Assembly (NCBI GenBank): GCA_005406025.1
Contig: BGZK01001605.1
Span: forward strand, 62,001-126,000
Reading direction: 5' to 3'
From: Eumeta japonica
Taxonomy: Eukaryota > Arthropoda > Insecta > Lepidoptera > Psychidae
Length of the DNA: 64,000 bases
This document shows, piece after piece, positions 1 through 10,660 of this stretch. The notes below the pieces were generated by a model. That model searched no databases and had not been told where the DNA came from. It worked only from the letters and a program-made list of their open reading frames with translations. The position numbers were made by a program, and so were the translations under genes. How positions within the stretch are numbered: position 1 is the stretch's first letter; each line of letters opens with the position of its first letter.

Positions 1-214
1 TTCGAAGGTAATAGAAAATACATTTGAAATGCGTAATCAACAACAGTTTTCAACATTAAAATTACTACTCATTCCTAATGCTGATTCACTATGAGATAAA
101 TGGGCAAGAAACTCAAGGTTTTTTCCTTTTTACTCATCGTTACAAAATATTGAATAATCAATAATTTAGTACAACCCTTAGTAATAACATGAAGCAACCT
201 GATAGCCGAGCAGT

Positions 215-1660
215 TTAATCCCATGGGTTTTTTTCATTAAAATGTTCAGATACAGTATAATAGCCTTTGCTATACAACTTTCTTTTAACAAAACGTTTAA
301 ATTCATAAAATGGCAAATTTTGAATTTCATCTAGGATCGTGTTATAAAAGCACACACAGTGCTCCTTAAACAATTTATTAACTTTGCTTAGACGGGTTTA
401 ATGAGTAGAAAGATCGTTCTTATATCTAGTGTCAATGTTATGGATGTTGCTCATTTTTTAGAACGATTCTATATGTCTCTTGATATATACCAGGTTCTCG
501 TGTTTCGTATTGTGATACTAAGTTAGTATATTAATTTCCATAAAATTTTCTCTGAGAGATGTCATTCGTCTCAAATCATAAACAGCACAAATAGCTCAAT
601 TCTGCAGCACGAAAATTGTGTTAACATCGGCCGCGTGACCCCATAACAAAATTCCATAGGTTATGAGACTATGAAAAAAACTGCAATAAACTAGTCCCGC
701 GGTGTTTTCTTCTGTAAGTCGTCGAATTCTTTTCACTGCGTATGCTGCAGAACTAAGTGTTTTTGCCAATCTGGTAATATGAGAATTCCAACGCAATTTA
801 TCATCTAAAGTGAAACCAAGGAATAAGGTCGTGTCCACAATATTCAGTATCTCGTTCTTGACTATTACGTTGCCGTTGACCGGTTTAGCACTAGTCAAGG
901 AAAATTGAACAAGTTTTGTTTTCTTCTCATTAAAAAGAAGATCATTAATACTTAGCCACTCAACTATTTCAGAGATGGTACAGTTTACTTAGTCAAAAAC
1001 TAGTTGTTGCCCATTAATCTTAAAAAATAAAGAAGTATCATCAGCAAACAGTACAATCCCATGCCTATCTTTAACGAGATGTGATATGTTACTAATGTAA
1101 ACTAGGAATAGAAAAAGTATAAGGACTGAACCCTGCGGTATGCCCATATTGACTGTAGATCCCGACGATCTCTCACGATTAATATCAACTCTTTGAATTC
1201 CACCTCTTAAATAAGACTCTAGAAGTGCAAGTGATCGACCCGTGACACCACAGCGATGTAGTTTCCTGATCAATGTGTCGTGATGAACGCGATCAAAAGC
1301 CTTGGATAAATCACAAAAAACACCGATCGCGTCCTGTAAATCCTCGCAGGCTTCAAAAATCAGCTGAATAAGCTCAACACCGGCTTCAGTTGTTGAGCGA
1401 CCTTTTGGGAATCCAAATTGTTTAACGTTTATTAATGTATTACATTGTTATAAAAATACCGCAATAATTGATTTAAAATAAGCTTTTCAAAAATGTTACT
1501 AAGTGTCAGTAATACTGATATCGGTCTAAAGTTAGAAGGGTCAGATATACTACCGGATTTAAATAATGGAATAACTTTACTTTGCTTCATTAGGTCAGGA
1601 AACACACCATAATCAACGCAATCATTAAAAATCACTACCAAGCATAGTGCAATGCAGTCT
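215..1660 (-). pseudogene. Reverse transcriptase half of ORF2, copy A (broken)
   Basis: Reverse transcriptase copies LINE RNA into DNA at the target nick. In minus-strand order I see the finger region with FRPISVL (in the open block 1432-1641), then a block 989-1273 carrying GIPQGSV and the catalytic FADDTS motif (FADD codons at 1037-1048), then a C-terminal block around 596-898 with thumb-type sequence (LGFTLDDKLRW, ITYGILLWGHAADV). The blocks lie in different frames, so at least two frameshifts and several stops separate them. The coding region ends near 215, where copy B has its stop. Family identity is firm; function is lost. Confidence 0.87.
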
Positions 1661-1669
1661 ATTATTTAT

Positions 1670-3030
1670 TCTATTATTTTTGCGGAAAGGCCATCAGGAG
1701 TTTTTTTTTTTTTCATTTTTATATCTTTGAATACTTAATAACGGCAATGTAGTTTAAATGAGTAAATTCAAAGGTAATGTCACAAGTGTCAACGTTTCGC
1801 TTCAACAGAGATTCAACGAGAATGGGCGATGATATTGTGTAGTTGAAACTGGAATGCCAGCAAAGTATTTTTCAAAAGAAAAATCAATTTCTTTGTCTTT
1901 GTTTAAAATTTTATCACCAATTTCTAATTTAAATTTTGTATGATGGGGTGTGTGTTTTACAGATTCACTATCGGTTGTATTCCAAGTAGTTTTCTTCGTG
2001 TTAGTGCTATTTTTTATTTTATTGCTCATAAACATAGATTTTGCGGCTGCACATACACGCTTAAATACCTTGGAATAATTTCTTACAAAATTGACAAAAT
2101 TAGCCGAATTGGTATACGACTTTTCCTCATAAAGTGCGTATAATATACGCCTGCTATTATGAATGCCCACTGTCGCCCAATCACTACATGACAAACATTA
2201 AAATTTTTGATTTAAAAACATTGCTGCATTCAGACTTGGTTATAGTCAACAGTGCACCATATAATTTATTAGGGTCCTTACAATATGACAATTTTGACAA
2301 TTTATTTGAACGTTATTGCTAAACTGCTCAAGACGGCCATTGTTTTCAGGCACAATTTTGATCTTATGTCTTGTATATTTTTTTAGTATTAATACAAACG
2401 TAACCAGCTGTCCACAATGGTCAGATGGTAATCTATTTATAACCGACTGAAATTCTGGTTTAAGATTCGTGAATATATTTTCGAGACAGGGTAACGAAGT
2501 AGCTGTGGACCTGGTCGGTTCCAAATATAAATTCTCTAAAGGACTTAATTCTAGTGCATAGACAAGAATTTTCCAATAAATTTATATTAAAATCTCCGCA
2601 AACAACAATAAATTTATTATTATCACTTATTTTGTATAAAAAAATCGTCCATAACTTTTTCGAAGGCGTCATATGATGACTTTGGGGGTCTGTATACGCT
2701 TAATCCAACAAGCCGCTCTAGTTCTATGCAGGCCACTTCAGTAGTGCGCTCAACAGATAGGCTCACAATATCTGGACGTTCTTTGTATTTTATATTGTTT
2801 GTAACTACAATTAGAGAGCCGCCATGTATATAGCTTGTTCTCTGCTGAACGAACTTGTTACCTGGTGCATATTGAAGTTAAACATGAACTGTTGACCTTT
2901 AAGCCAATGTTTTATTATACATAATATGTCAATATCATCATAATTTATGAATATTTAATTCAATTTCCAGTTCCTCACTTGACATTCCTTGTACATTTTG
3001 ATGCACTAGATGGAGTGAACATTTTTTATT
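1670..3030 (-). pseudogene. Endonuclease and linker part of ORF2, copy A (broken)
   Basis: This is the N-terminal part of the LINE ORF2, an apurinic-type endonuclease (EEP fold) that nicks target DNA. Visible motifs are GDFNINLLENS in the block 2460-2672 (the Asp/Asn active-site strand) and SDHCGQLVTF in the block 2246-2524 (the SDH catalytic His motif). The linker to RT (block 1802-2194, with SFSDWATVG-like sequence reading MSCSDWATVG) matches copy B. The ORF is split by frameshifts near 2210, 2460 and 2680. The start seen in copy B (near NLVHQNMQG) corresponds to about 3000 here. Confidence 0.82.
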
Positions 3031-3218
3031 ATTAGAATTTTTCGCTCAGTCATCATGGGTTCATATGCTCGTAGAATAATAATTATTATTTTCGAGTTAT
3101 TACAATTTTCTAATAATGCCGAAAAATTGCAAGAAGTATTTGAAGTATTATCTATTGTTTTATTTTAGAAAATATCTTTATTGCAAAACTTCATTTTAAT
3201 GCATCGTTGTTAGTTTGA

Positions 3219-3271
3219 GGTAGGAAATTTTTAAATTGAATATATTTCATTCAATTTAAAAACCTCCTACC
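3219..3271. repeat. Imperfect foldback, about 20-bp arms
   Basis: GGTAGGAAATTTTTAAATTG on the left pairs with CAATTTAAAAACCTCCTACC on the right with a short AT-rich loop and a few mismatches. It lies just outside LINE copy A. It may be a MITE remnant or chance AT-rich pairing extended by the GGTAGG/CCTACC ends. Confidence 0.55.
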
Positions 3272-3289
3272 GCATTTTGATAAATAGAA

Positions 3290-3585
3290 TTTTGAATTTT
3301 TGATTCTAAGTCAATGGGAACTACCCTATAAGTATGGGTTTGTTTGCGAGTGTCGTCAAAATATGCGACAAACATGACCGGATTTTTTGTTTGTTTTGAC
3401 TTAGAATCTTAATTCTCTCACAGCTTCAAGGATCGTAGACTAAAAGGTATTTGATATTAATTTTAACTTGATTCCTCCACGAATTCCTAAGAAAAAAACT
3501 GTGACAGACAGACGGACGTACAAAGAAGTATTTCTATAAGGGTCTCTTTTTTCTTTTGACGCACGATATCCTAAAAATTGTGATG
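3290..3585 (+). repeat. Dispersed repeat of the GGTTCCGTAC-tail family
   Basis: Contains CACAGCTTCAAGG, a TTTGATATTAATTTTAACTTG block, GACAGACAGACGGACG and then a decayed TATAAGGGTCTC...ACGCACG tail. I recognise this order of blocks from abundant short repeats in lepidopteran genomes, though not a formal family name. Related copies are at 13320 (minus), 22830 (plus), 34319 and 35125 (plus), and 50915 (minus). Inside it a perfect 13-bp inverted pair (GATTCTAAGTCAA at 3302, its complement at 3396) brackets about 80 bases. Non-coding. Confidence 0.6.
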
Positions 3586-3689
3586 GATGCATGAAATTAA
3601 ACTACCTAATATCGTTTACAAACCAATCAAAGTCGAATGGTCAAAATGACGTCAAAGCACCGACACGTTCAGTAGTTTTTAGCCTATCG

Positions 3690-4080
3690 CCGCACAAAGG
3701 AAAATAGTTTTCGTTTCACATATACAGAAACAGGTGAATATTTAACGGAGGGGGAGATACACGACCGCACTTCGACGTCTGATGAAAATACTTTTAGCCT
3801 GTCGGAGTCTGTAGTGTATTGATTCGCGGCAGCCGGAGCGGGCCGGGCGCGGCGCGCGCGAGCGGGACGCGGCCACCCTGTGTCCGACACTGACAATAAT
3901 TGGCTTTTCAACTAGCGTTCCTATTTTATTTGCCGGATATTGTTACCGCCGCGGACGGCTTCCGACTAATTGCATTCGCTGAAACGATGCACGGCTACGG
4001 TATAAAATGAATATTGTTAAAACTTTCAGTGGGTACGAGGACGCGCTCAGACGGCATTTGGAATGTCGATTTATTCTAAT
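3690..4080. other. CpG-rich island 1
   Basis: GC and CpG content rise sharply, with a core around 3830-3880 (GGGCCGGGCGCGGCGCGCG). Open frames cross it on the minus strand, but their composition is what GC-rich DNA gives by chance and I recognise no domain. It may be a conserved regulatory element, a promoter or an unrecognised exon; nothing in the sequence decides between them. Confidence 0.4.
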
Positions 4081-5917
4081 GTTCGATAAATGTAGATGTA
4101 GGTGCACAACAATACAGAGGATTTTATATATTAAAGCGGTATAAAAGTAAGAAAAATGTCATTATACAAAACAATCCATTCAAAACTTTCCATAAGCAAA
4201 ATATGACAGCGCGCCATAAAGTTCACATGTACATTTCAAAGAGAATTATAAAATATCAACGAGTGTTTACTTTATGTTGAGATTAAACATGAATATTGGA
4301 CATATTTCTGATGTTAGTGGATGGCCCATTAATAATTAATAATGTTACTCAGAGTCCTCAAATTAAACATAGTTTTGGGCTAGTTTACCTAAACACCGTT
4401 AACCCTTTAAACTCCTGTTTGAGCACTAAGTAATGTAATTCAGATGTTGCTTGGGCTACAATCTAACATAAAACAGTGTTCAAATATTGAAATAGGAACA
4501 TTCTACGCAAAGGAAATCCTAATTTATAAGCTTCTATCAAACTTATATCTAAAAGTATAATGCAACTAAAATTCATGCAAAGAATACTTGAAAAAAAATA
4601 TTGATGGCTATATGATTTTAGCTTAATGAATTAGTAATAAAAATTTCAATAAAATATTAAGGATTACAAATGCTTGAGCAATAAGTGCCTCGCTCAGGCT
4701 TTTTCTCGATCACGATAAAACCTAAACTTAAAACCACTTAAATCTGCTAAAATTTTCACTTCAACCCAAGTTTACCCACATAATTTTCTTCACTATATTC
4801 CTGAAATTCTTTTTCTTTAGTCTTTGTTAAAAAAGAATGTAATATTGTCGTAAATCCCCTTGTGTTAATACCAGAATGGATCGAATAACTATTTCGGTTT
4901 TCTATTAATATCGCTTCTGATATGTAATACGACACTTCATGGAAAATTCAATTTATTCCAATATAGGTTGTATTATTAGAAGGACACACCATCCTGTCTA
5001 ATAATTACATTTTCACGTTAGAATGTTCACGCGATCAAATGCATCATTGCCTTACAATTGTCGAGTACGCTATTGTACGATTAATTAAGGGTTTTTATGG
5101 TCGTCTAGTTTGCGATATATATTACGAAGTTTTTGAAAAGCTAGTGTAAAAACCAAAAATCAAAACGTAATGCATTTTTTAAATGTATCATAATTCTTAT
5201 TTTTTATTATTTTTAAATATGTCTATTCGCCTAAAGGGCATTTCATATTTTCCATATTTTACGTTTTCATTATATTAATAAATATTACGTTCGTTCCTAC
5301 TTATTGCCTAATCAAATGATTGCTATTTTAGTATCAAAATTTTTATTATCGGAGTAAAAAATAAATAAATTAAATTTTATCTTCCACCTCTTAGAAAGGG
5401 GGGTATCCCGTAGTCTTTCAATATTTTTCTCGCTTACGTATAATGCATTGCTATTTGATATTACATGTAAGTACATGTCTGCTTTCTACACAAATGCATG
5501 TATTATATAGTACATTTACATAGTACAATTACATGTATACTTAAAAAGTGAATTGAAAAATTTACACCCACGGTATTAACAGTAAGTTGCACCTAAAATA
5601 AAAGGTAATTCGCACGATTTGAGGGATTATCCATACATGATTTGTCAAATCTTAAGAATTACTTTTACAAATTACGTTTTAACTTTGAGTGCAGCCCGCC
5701 GTATAACTGTTACATTTACAGTTACAAAAGTTACAAAACATGAGCGGCGTCGGCCACTATACATCCACCCAAATTCATGTAACAACGATAGATGATCCCA
5801 CTTTAGTACTTTATTAGTACAACTGCGATTGTCGCTAGTGAGAGACGATTCTTTATTGTGATCAGTTGCGTGTTTGTCTTATTATACTTAGCCTTATATT
5901 TAATTATACTAGGAATT
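4081..5917. other. AT-rich spacer, no feature seen
   Basis: No coding motif, RNA gene or clear repeat was recognised. The stretch is AT-rich with homopolymer runs. One slightly GC-richer patch lies near 5690-5770. Confidence 0.5.
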
Positions 5918-5998
5918 AAACGAATAAATTCGGCAAAATTGATAAGTATTCTAAGGAGTACTTAGAATACTTATTAATTTTGGCGAATTCATTCGTTT
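5918..5998. repeat. Long foldback: 38-bp arms, 5-bp loop
   Basis: The arm 5918-5955 is the reverse complement of 5961-5998 with only three mismatches over 38 positions, separated by GAGTA. The arms begin AAACGAAT and end ATTCGTTT. Such a compact structure fits a foldback/MITE remnant or a hairpin precursor. No known miRNA seed was recognised. Confidence 0.8.
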
Positions 5999-6389
5999 TT
6001 AGCTATAGTTTAAAAAAGTGCGTTTAACATCGTCACGATAAATTATTATCTATACAAGATAATTTGCCTCAAATATCAATGGCACTTGTAGGACAGACAG
6101 AATAAAATAATAACTTTAATTGTAAGGAACACAGCTGCTATAATACATATCTCAATGTGTATGTAATACATTTTCAAGGCTTGAATACATACTTTTTGCC
6201 CGTAATTTTGCTCGGAATAGTTAGGACAACCGAATAAAAAGTTATTTTCGCTTAACAGCTATCAATTTTGGAAAATATCTCTCTTCAGCGTTTCGTATTC
6301 ATATATCAAAATGAACGTGATCACTTCAGGCTAATCAAAAAGAGGTTTGTGTTTTAGGTGCAAAAATTTTAAGATAAATAAAGTACTCA

Positions 6390-6431
6390 AATACAATAAT
6401 TCCAGATATTAATATCTGGAATCATTGTATT
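6390..6431. repeat. Near-perfect palindrome, 21-bp arms
   Basis: AATACAATAATTCCAGATATT is followed directly by its reverse complement with one mismatch and no loop. The centre ATTCCAGATATT/AATATCTGGAAT is perfect. This could be the head-to-head junction of two short element ends. Confidence 0.75.
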
Positions 6432-6589
6432 ATTGTATTGTGAAGTGAATCTCCTCATTGAAGAACTTCGTGACGACGTATCGGTCACGCAGCCATTCTA
6501 GTTTCTTATCTTTTTAATTTTATTTACAACTATGCCTACAGCTGCACCCGCGTGGTCGTATAATTAATTTTTCATTTTCTACATCGAGC

Positions 6590-6935
6590 AGTCTTGGAGT
6601 CATTAACACCAATCCTGGGCTAATTCAGATTTGGGTTCTGATTTCACAGACAGTTTCAATTATACCATTTCCCCTATTCTAATCCCGCGGTCCTCTCCTT
6701 TGCAAAAGCTCACTCGATTCAGATATCGAATCCGCTTTCGATATTGATCCCGGTTTCATATAAATTATTGCACAGAAACGTCAGAAAATATTATATCTGT
6801 ATGAGCCAGAAAATATTATATCTGTATGCTAAATTTCATCTAAATCCGTCCAGCACTTAATGCGTGATTTATAAACAGTCAAAGATCAGTAGAAAATAGC
6901 ATATTTGTATTATTATAATAATGAGATATAGTAAT
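6590..6935 (-). mobile_element. CGAT-tract element with Helitron-like end (fragment)
   Basis: The stretch 6590-6770 is a degenerate run of GATT/CGAT/CCGAT-type words (for example TTTCGATATTGATCCCGGTTTC). It leads into AAATTTCATCTAAATCCGT and GCGTGATTTATAAACAGTC, words I associate with the 5' part of lepidopteran non-autonomous Helitrons read in reverse. A 25-bp perfect tandem duplication sits at 6782-6830. The same tract-plus-end arrangement recurs at 31540-32053. Boundaries are approximate. Confidence 0.45.
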
Positions 6936-7679
6936 AACAAAAGACGCAGTGTAATAACCCCTATTAATTTCAATTTACTATGACTTTCGTATTATTAAAT
7001 CGTTATTATTAATCATATTGTTACAATCGTTGTTGACACTTTTTCTTAATTTTATTTTCGTTCTACTTCACTCTACAATATACCTTTCTCCCTCCCTTTT
7101 CGCTAACAATTCTTATTGCCCACTGTAACGCCGCTTTTGCTCTAAGTAAAACAAACAAGAAGCATGGGCGACAAAATAAAATACAATTAACGACTTCACA
7201 ATTTTGTACATGTAAGGAGATATATAGATGAGCCTATAAAAAAATAAACTAACCTATATTTTATGTGGCAATAACTTTTGTCAATTTTTTAAATTTCATC
7301 AAAATTGTTCAAGTCATTATTAGTGATAAGTGAATACACAGACAACAAACATGCCAAAAAATGAATAGGCTTGTATATTATAAAATGTTGTGCTGTATTG
7401 TTACACTATAATGTTCGTTATAATCAGTTTAGATGTATTGATGAGCTACGAAGAAAGACACAAACAAGCAATTAAATTAAATAAGACAATATATGTAGAC
7501 GAACTTAATTTTTTTTTGAATTGGCCACTAAGAATCCGTAAAATTATAAAATACATTTGAATTAAAAAGAAATGCAACTCTTTGCCAACCTTATTATGTA
7601 TAATTTATTCATCTGTCATTTATTTTTTCAAATTGACAGCAAAAAGGTAAATTATTTATCTACCGTCAACATAAATTTA

Positions 7680-8161
7680 ATTCAAGAAAATCATCGTGCA
7701 ATGATTGTCAATGATCTTCGTTCCCATTACAGCCAATAAGAAAGTTATAACAGTCTTCGGTTGGCCTTTCATGATAGAGCTCCACCTCTTGCTACTATTT
7801 ATAACTGGTTTAACTAGTTCAAACCTGGTCGCACTAATCTAACTGAAGACCTCCGTGAGGGCTGTCCTTCTGCGGCGACAACCGAAGACAACGTCAGTGT
7901 GTGTGACTCATGATAGAGACCGACAAAAGACTGACCTACTAACAGATTCGGACAAGTCTAGGTATCGGTATGAATCAAATGCACAAAATCCTTCATAACC
8001 ATTTAGCGGTCAGGAAACTTTGTACTCAGAGGATACATAATTTGATCAACGAAAGCTGGATTTACTGTTATGATTCCGAGGCGAAAAGACAGGCGAAGTT
8101 TCCTTTTGAGGAGTTGACTACTGAAAAAAACAAAGTCGAAGCGTCAGAAAATAGATGGTAG
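7680..8161 (+). pseudogene. mariner transposase remnant with internal deletion
   Basis: Decayed Tc1/mariner transposase; the intact enzyme excises and inserts the element at TA sites. Near 7683 the reading gives QENHRAMIVNDLRSHYSQ, then after a frame change ATIYNWFN, GRTNLTEDLREGCPSAA, TSLGIGMNQMHKILHNHLAV and RKLCTQRIHNLINESWIYCY, which match the N-terminal HTH region through the first catalytic-domain motif ([G]DESWIY) of mariner proteins. Residues normally between the WIPHNLT-like and DESWIY-like motifs are missing, so the catalytic domain is deleted and joined. In-frame stops and two frameshifts are present. The part after SEAKRQ is short and ends at a stop. Terminal repeats were not identified. 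Confidence 0.85.
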
Positions 8162-8585
8162 CCTCTTTCTTCAGAACGACGGACCAATTATGAAACAATA
8201 CATATATTATATTCAATCTCGGAAGTAAATCAAAACCTATAGGGTACTATCGACTTAGAAACATAAGACTTGGCTAGACAAACGGTATCACAGCATAAAT
8301 AAAGGAAAATATATGAAAAACGATAATTTGTAGTAGTATGTGTAAAATATTTTTTAGGATTATAAACTTGCATTTCCAATTAGGGTATGAAACGTGATTT
8401 AGACTTGATACATGTGATAACATAATGAAAACATAAGATTTTCCAAAATTGGGATATTTATAAAAAAAAACAATTTTTTTTTTTAATAAAAAAGTAAACA
8501 TTATGGATTTTCTGGAACCAATATTTCATCAGTGTCGGTATCAATAACAGACAAAATTGATAAAACATCTACATAAATAATTAAT

Positions 8586-8642
8586 CTTGTACGGAACCCT
8601 CAGGGTGTGGATCTTATTCGCATACATCCGATTATTTTTTTT
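8586..8642 (-). repeat. Short fragment of the GGTTCCGTAC-family repeat (5' end)
   Basis: GTACGGAACCCTCAGGGTGTGG followed by a CGCATAC stretch and an ATTTTTTTTT run resembles, in reverse, the opening of this repeat (GGCCAAGTGCGAGTCGG ... GGTTCCGTAC). It is small and diverged. Confidence 0.4.
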
Positions 8643-9049
8643 TATAAAAGCAGATTTATAGTAAACACGATGTGATATTTTGTAGTATTAGACATTGTCT
8701 GTTAACGTATCCCTATTCACGAGAACAGTCCTCTCGTGTAAGTTACGGGAGGCTCACCACGAGTTTAAGTTTTATAATTTTAGTTGGTACATTTAGAACT
8801 GTTCATAAATAATTATCCGTAGACATAACGTACGTCGTAATTTGGAAGAAATTATGTCAAATTATGAATTGAAATTGACGATCTTATTTTTATATTTCTA
8901 TTCTAAAATGATTTTTAATGTAAAACACCATGCTATTTCATAGCACAATATCAAAAATAATATAAAAATTGCAGTTTTTATAAATTTATTTCCATCACAT
9001 CTTAGAAATATTGCGGGTAATGTATCATAATAAAGTATATGAGAAATTT

Positions 9050-9745
9050 TCGCGTGTCGGCTATCAAACAACAGATGTGAACGAAGGGTTCCTTTGAACG
9101 CTACGGGGTCCGCGTAGGTGCCCCGTTCCGAGGGAAAACTTTCGTATGTAGTAAACAGTGCTATGTCTACATCAGGATAGGCCATCTCGACAGTTAAGTC
9201 ACTAATACGCTATCAACGCACCGAGTTCGCAAACCCGCCGCGCCCGCGTCCACGGCTTTCGCGTTATTTACGGTTATAAGAATAGCTCCGAGACGTGTTC
9301 AGAGCCAGTAATGAAATAGTGTTACACGATTTTATTGTTTTTTCCCCCCGGAAGGCGAAGGGGAACGTTCAGCGCGAAGAGTCCGCCCGAGAGGCCGTAA
9401 CGGCGGACTCGGAAATTTCACGGAACGCCCGGAACGTTTCGTCGAAGACTCGGAAACTTCGCGGCGAGTTTCGGTAACGCGAGAGGATACCGAGACGTAC
9501 GTCGCCTGAATCACAACAAGAGGTATTAGCCGCTGTTCACAATGGTGGGGCACGTATTATTTGCGAGTTTGCCGCGGCGCAAGTTTGTTCGCGAGAGCCG
9601 GCCTCACACTTACGGACGGCGATGCGCCGGGACGCCGACGGCCTCGGAGTGTTCAAAATAGCGACGAAAGAGTCTGCGCTGGCTGAAAGTTCGTCCGAGC
9701 CTACGAGTAAGTGCTTTAGAAGTGAGAATTGTGATAGGTTCAAAT
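9050..9745. other. CpG-rich island 2
   Basis: About 700 bases rich in CpG (for example GCCGCGGCGC, GGACGCCGACGG, repeated CGGAAACTTCG-like words around 9410-9470). Overlapping open frames exist on both strands (9295-9477 plus, 9332-9553 and 9537-9794 minus), which is typical of stop-poor GC-rich DNA, and none shows a recognisable domain. Regulatory or promoter-like DNA is the favoured reading, by inference only. Confidence 0.4.
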
Positions 9746-10130
9746 AGCTTTTTGATACGTCGGTAGGTGATTTGAAAATAACTCGCGTTTTCATTTTACA
9801 TTATTAGACAATTATTATTAAAAATTTTAAATATGCAATATATCGTGCATCAAAATGCATTGAAATAATCATGAATAAATTTTTTACAAATTTTAGATAA
9901 AGTAATACATATCGACCAGGTGCGAATCCGCTGCATCGATTACTTTCATCTTACCAAAATTCTTAATTTTAAGCAATTATAATAAATTGACTTGAAAAAT
10001 AGAATGGAATAGCTTTCATTACCATTAAAAAGATTTTGTAAATATAACGTCATTGTATGGATTAAACAAAAGAGAAACATATTCGAATCGTACTTTTCTT
10101 TCGTTATGTTCGTTTTCTTATAAGGTGTTC

Positions 10131-10170
10131 CGCTGAAATCTTTTTTTGGAAAAAGGATTTTTTTTCAGCG
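10131..10170. repeat. T/A-rich hairpin with CGCTGAAA ends
   Basis: CGCTGAAATC...and its partner TTTTCAGCG enclose poly-T/poly-A arms. The outer 8 bp pair perfectly. Possibly a foldback remnant. Confidence 0.45.
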
Positions 10171-10199
10171 AAACTCTTAAATATTTTATTTATATTACA

Positions 10200-10660
10200 A
10201 TTAATTTACAAAAAAATAATTTAAACGAGTACAACAGTTCGGCCATTAGACATGCACTGTGGACATCGGTCTCCCCTTCAATTTCTACGACTTAGAACCA
10301 GCAGCCAACGTGGTCTGCAACCTCAACAGGCTCGTCGGTCCATTCAGTAGGAGGCTGTCCCACCTTGAACGACGTCCAGTTCGCTGTTGCTACTTGAGAA
10401 TCATTCTTACCAAGCAGTAAACAGTTCTACGGCCAATGTGGTCTACTCATCGCCACTTCGAGTTATTCATTCTGAAAACTATGTCGGTTACTCTCATTCT
10501 TCTGAGAATTTCCTCGTTTCAGATTTCATCTCGCAGAGAAACTCCGAGCAAGGCTTTTGGGTGTTGAATGACTTTTACTTTGTTTCTAAGACCAACAGTA
10601 AAGGACGACGTCAGGCACCCTTATGTCTGAAAATATATGCTGTTCAAAGACTTTGATCTT
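10200..10660. other. Moderately GC-rich block of unknown origin
   Basis: Base composition rises over this stretch and an 89-codon open frame crosses 10387-10656, but the translation shows no known motif. Short similar words recur (CCAACGTGGTCT near 10297 and CCAATGTGGTCT near 10432), hinting at old internal duplication. It could be the untranslated part of a transposon. I would not call it a gene. Confidence 0.3.

Larger units (their letters stand above)
1..3180 (-). mobile_element. Degenerate non-LTR retrotransposon (LINE), copy A
   Basis: Reading on the minus strand, this is an element with an endonuclease/reverse transcriptase ORF2 followed by a 3' UTR that runs into the window start, so its 3' end may lie outside. 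It aligns by eye, block for block, with copy B near 16.6-19.8 kb, including the 3' UTR (AATGCTGATTCAC and GGGCAAGAAACTCAAGGTTT blocks). The endonuclease and RT motifs place it in the CR1/Jockey superfamily of LINEs; I cannot assign the clade. Many frameshifts and stops show it is dead. The 5' limit near 3180 is where similarity to copy B fades and is approximate. Confidence 0.88.
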
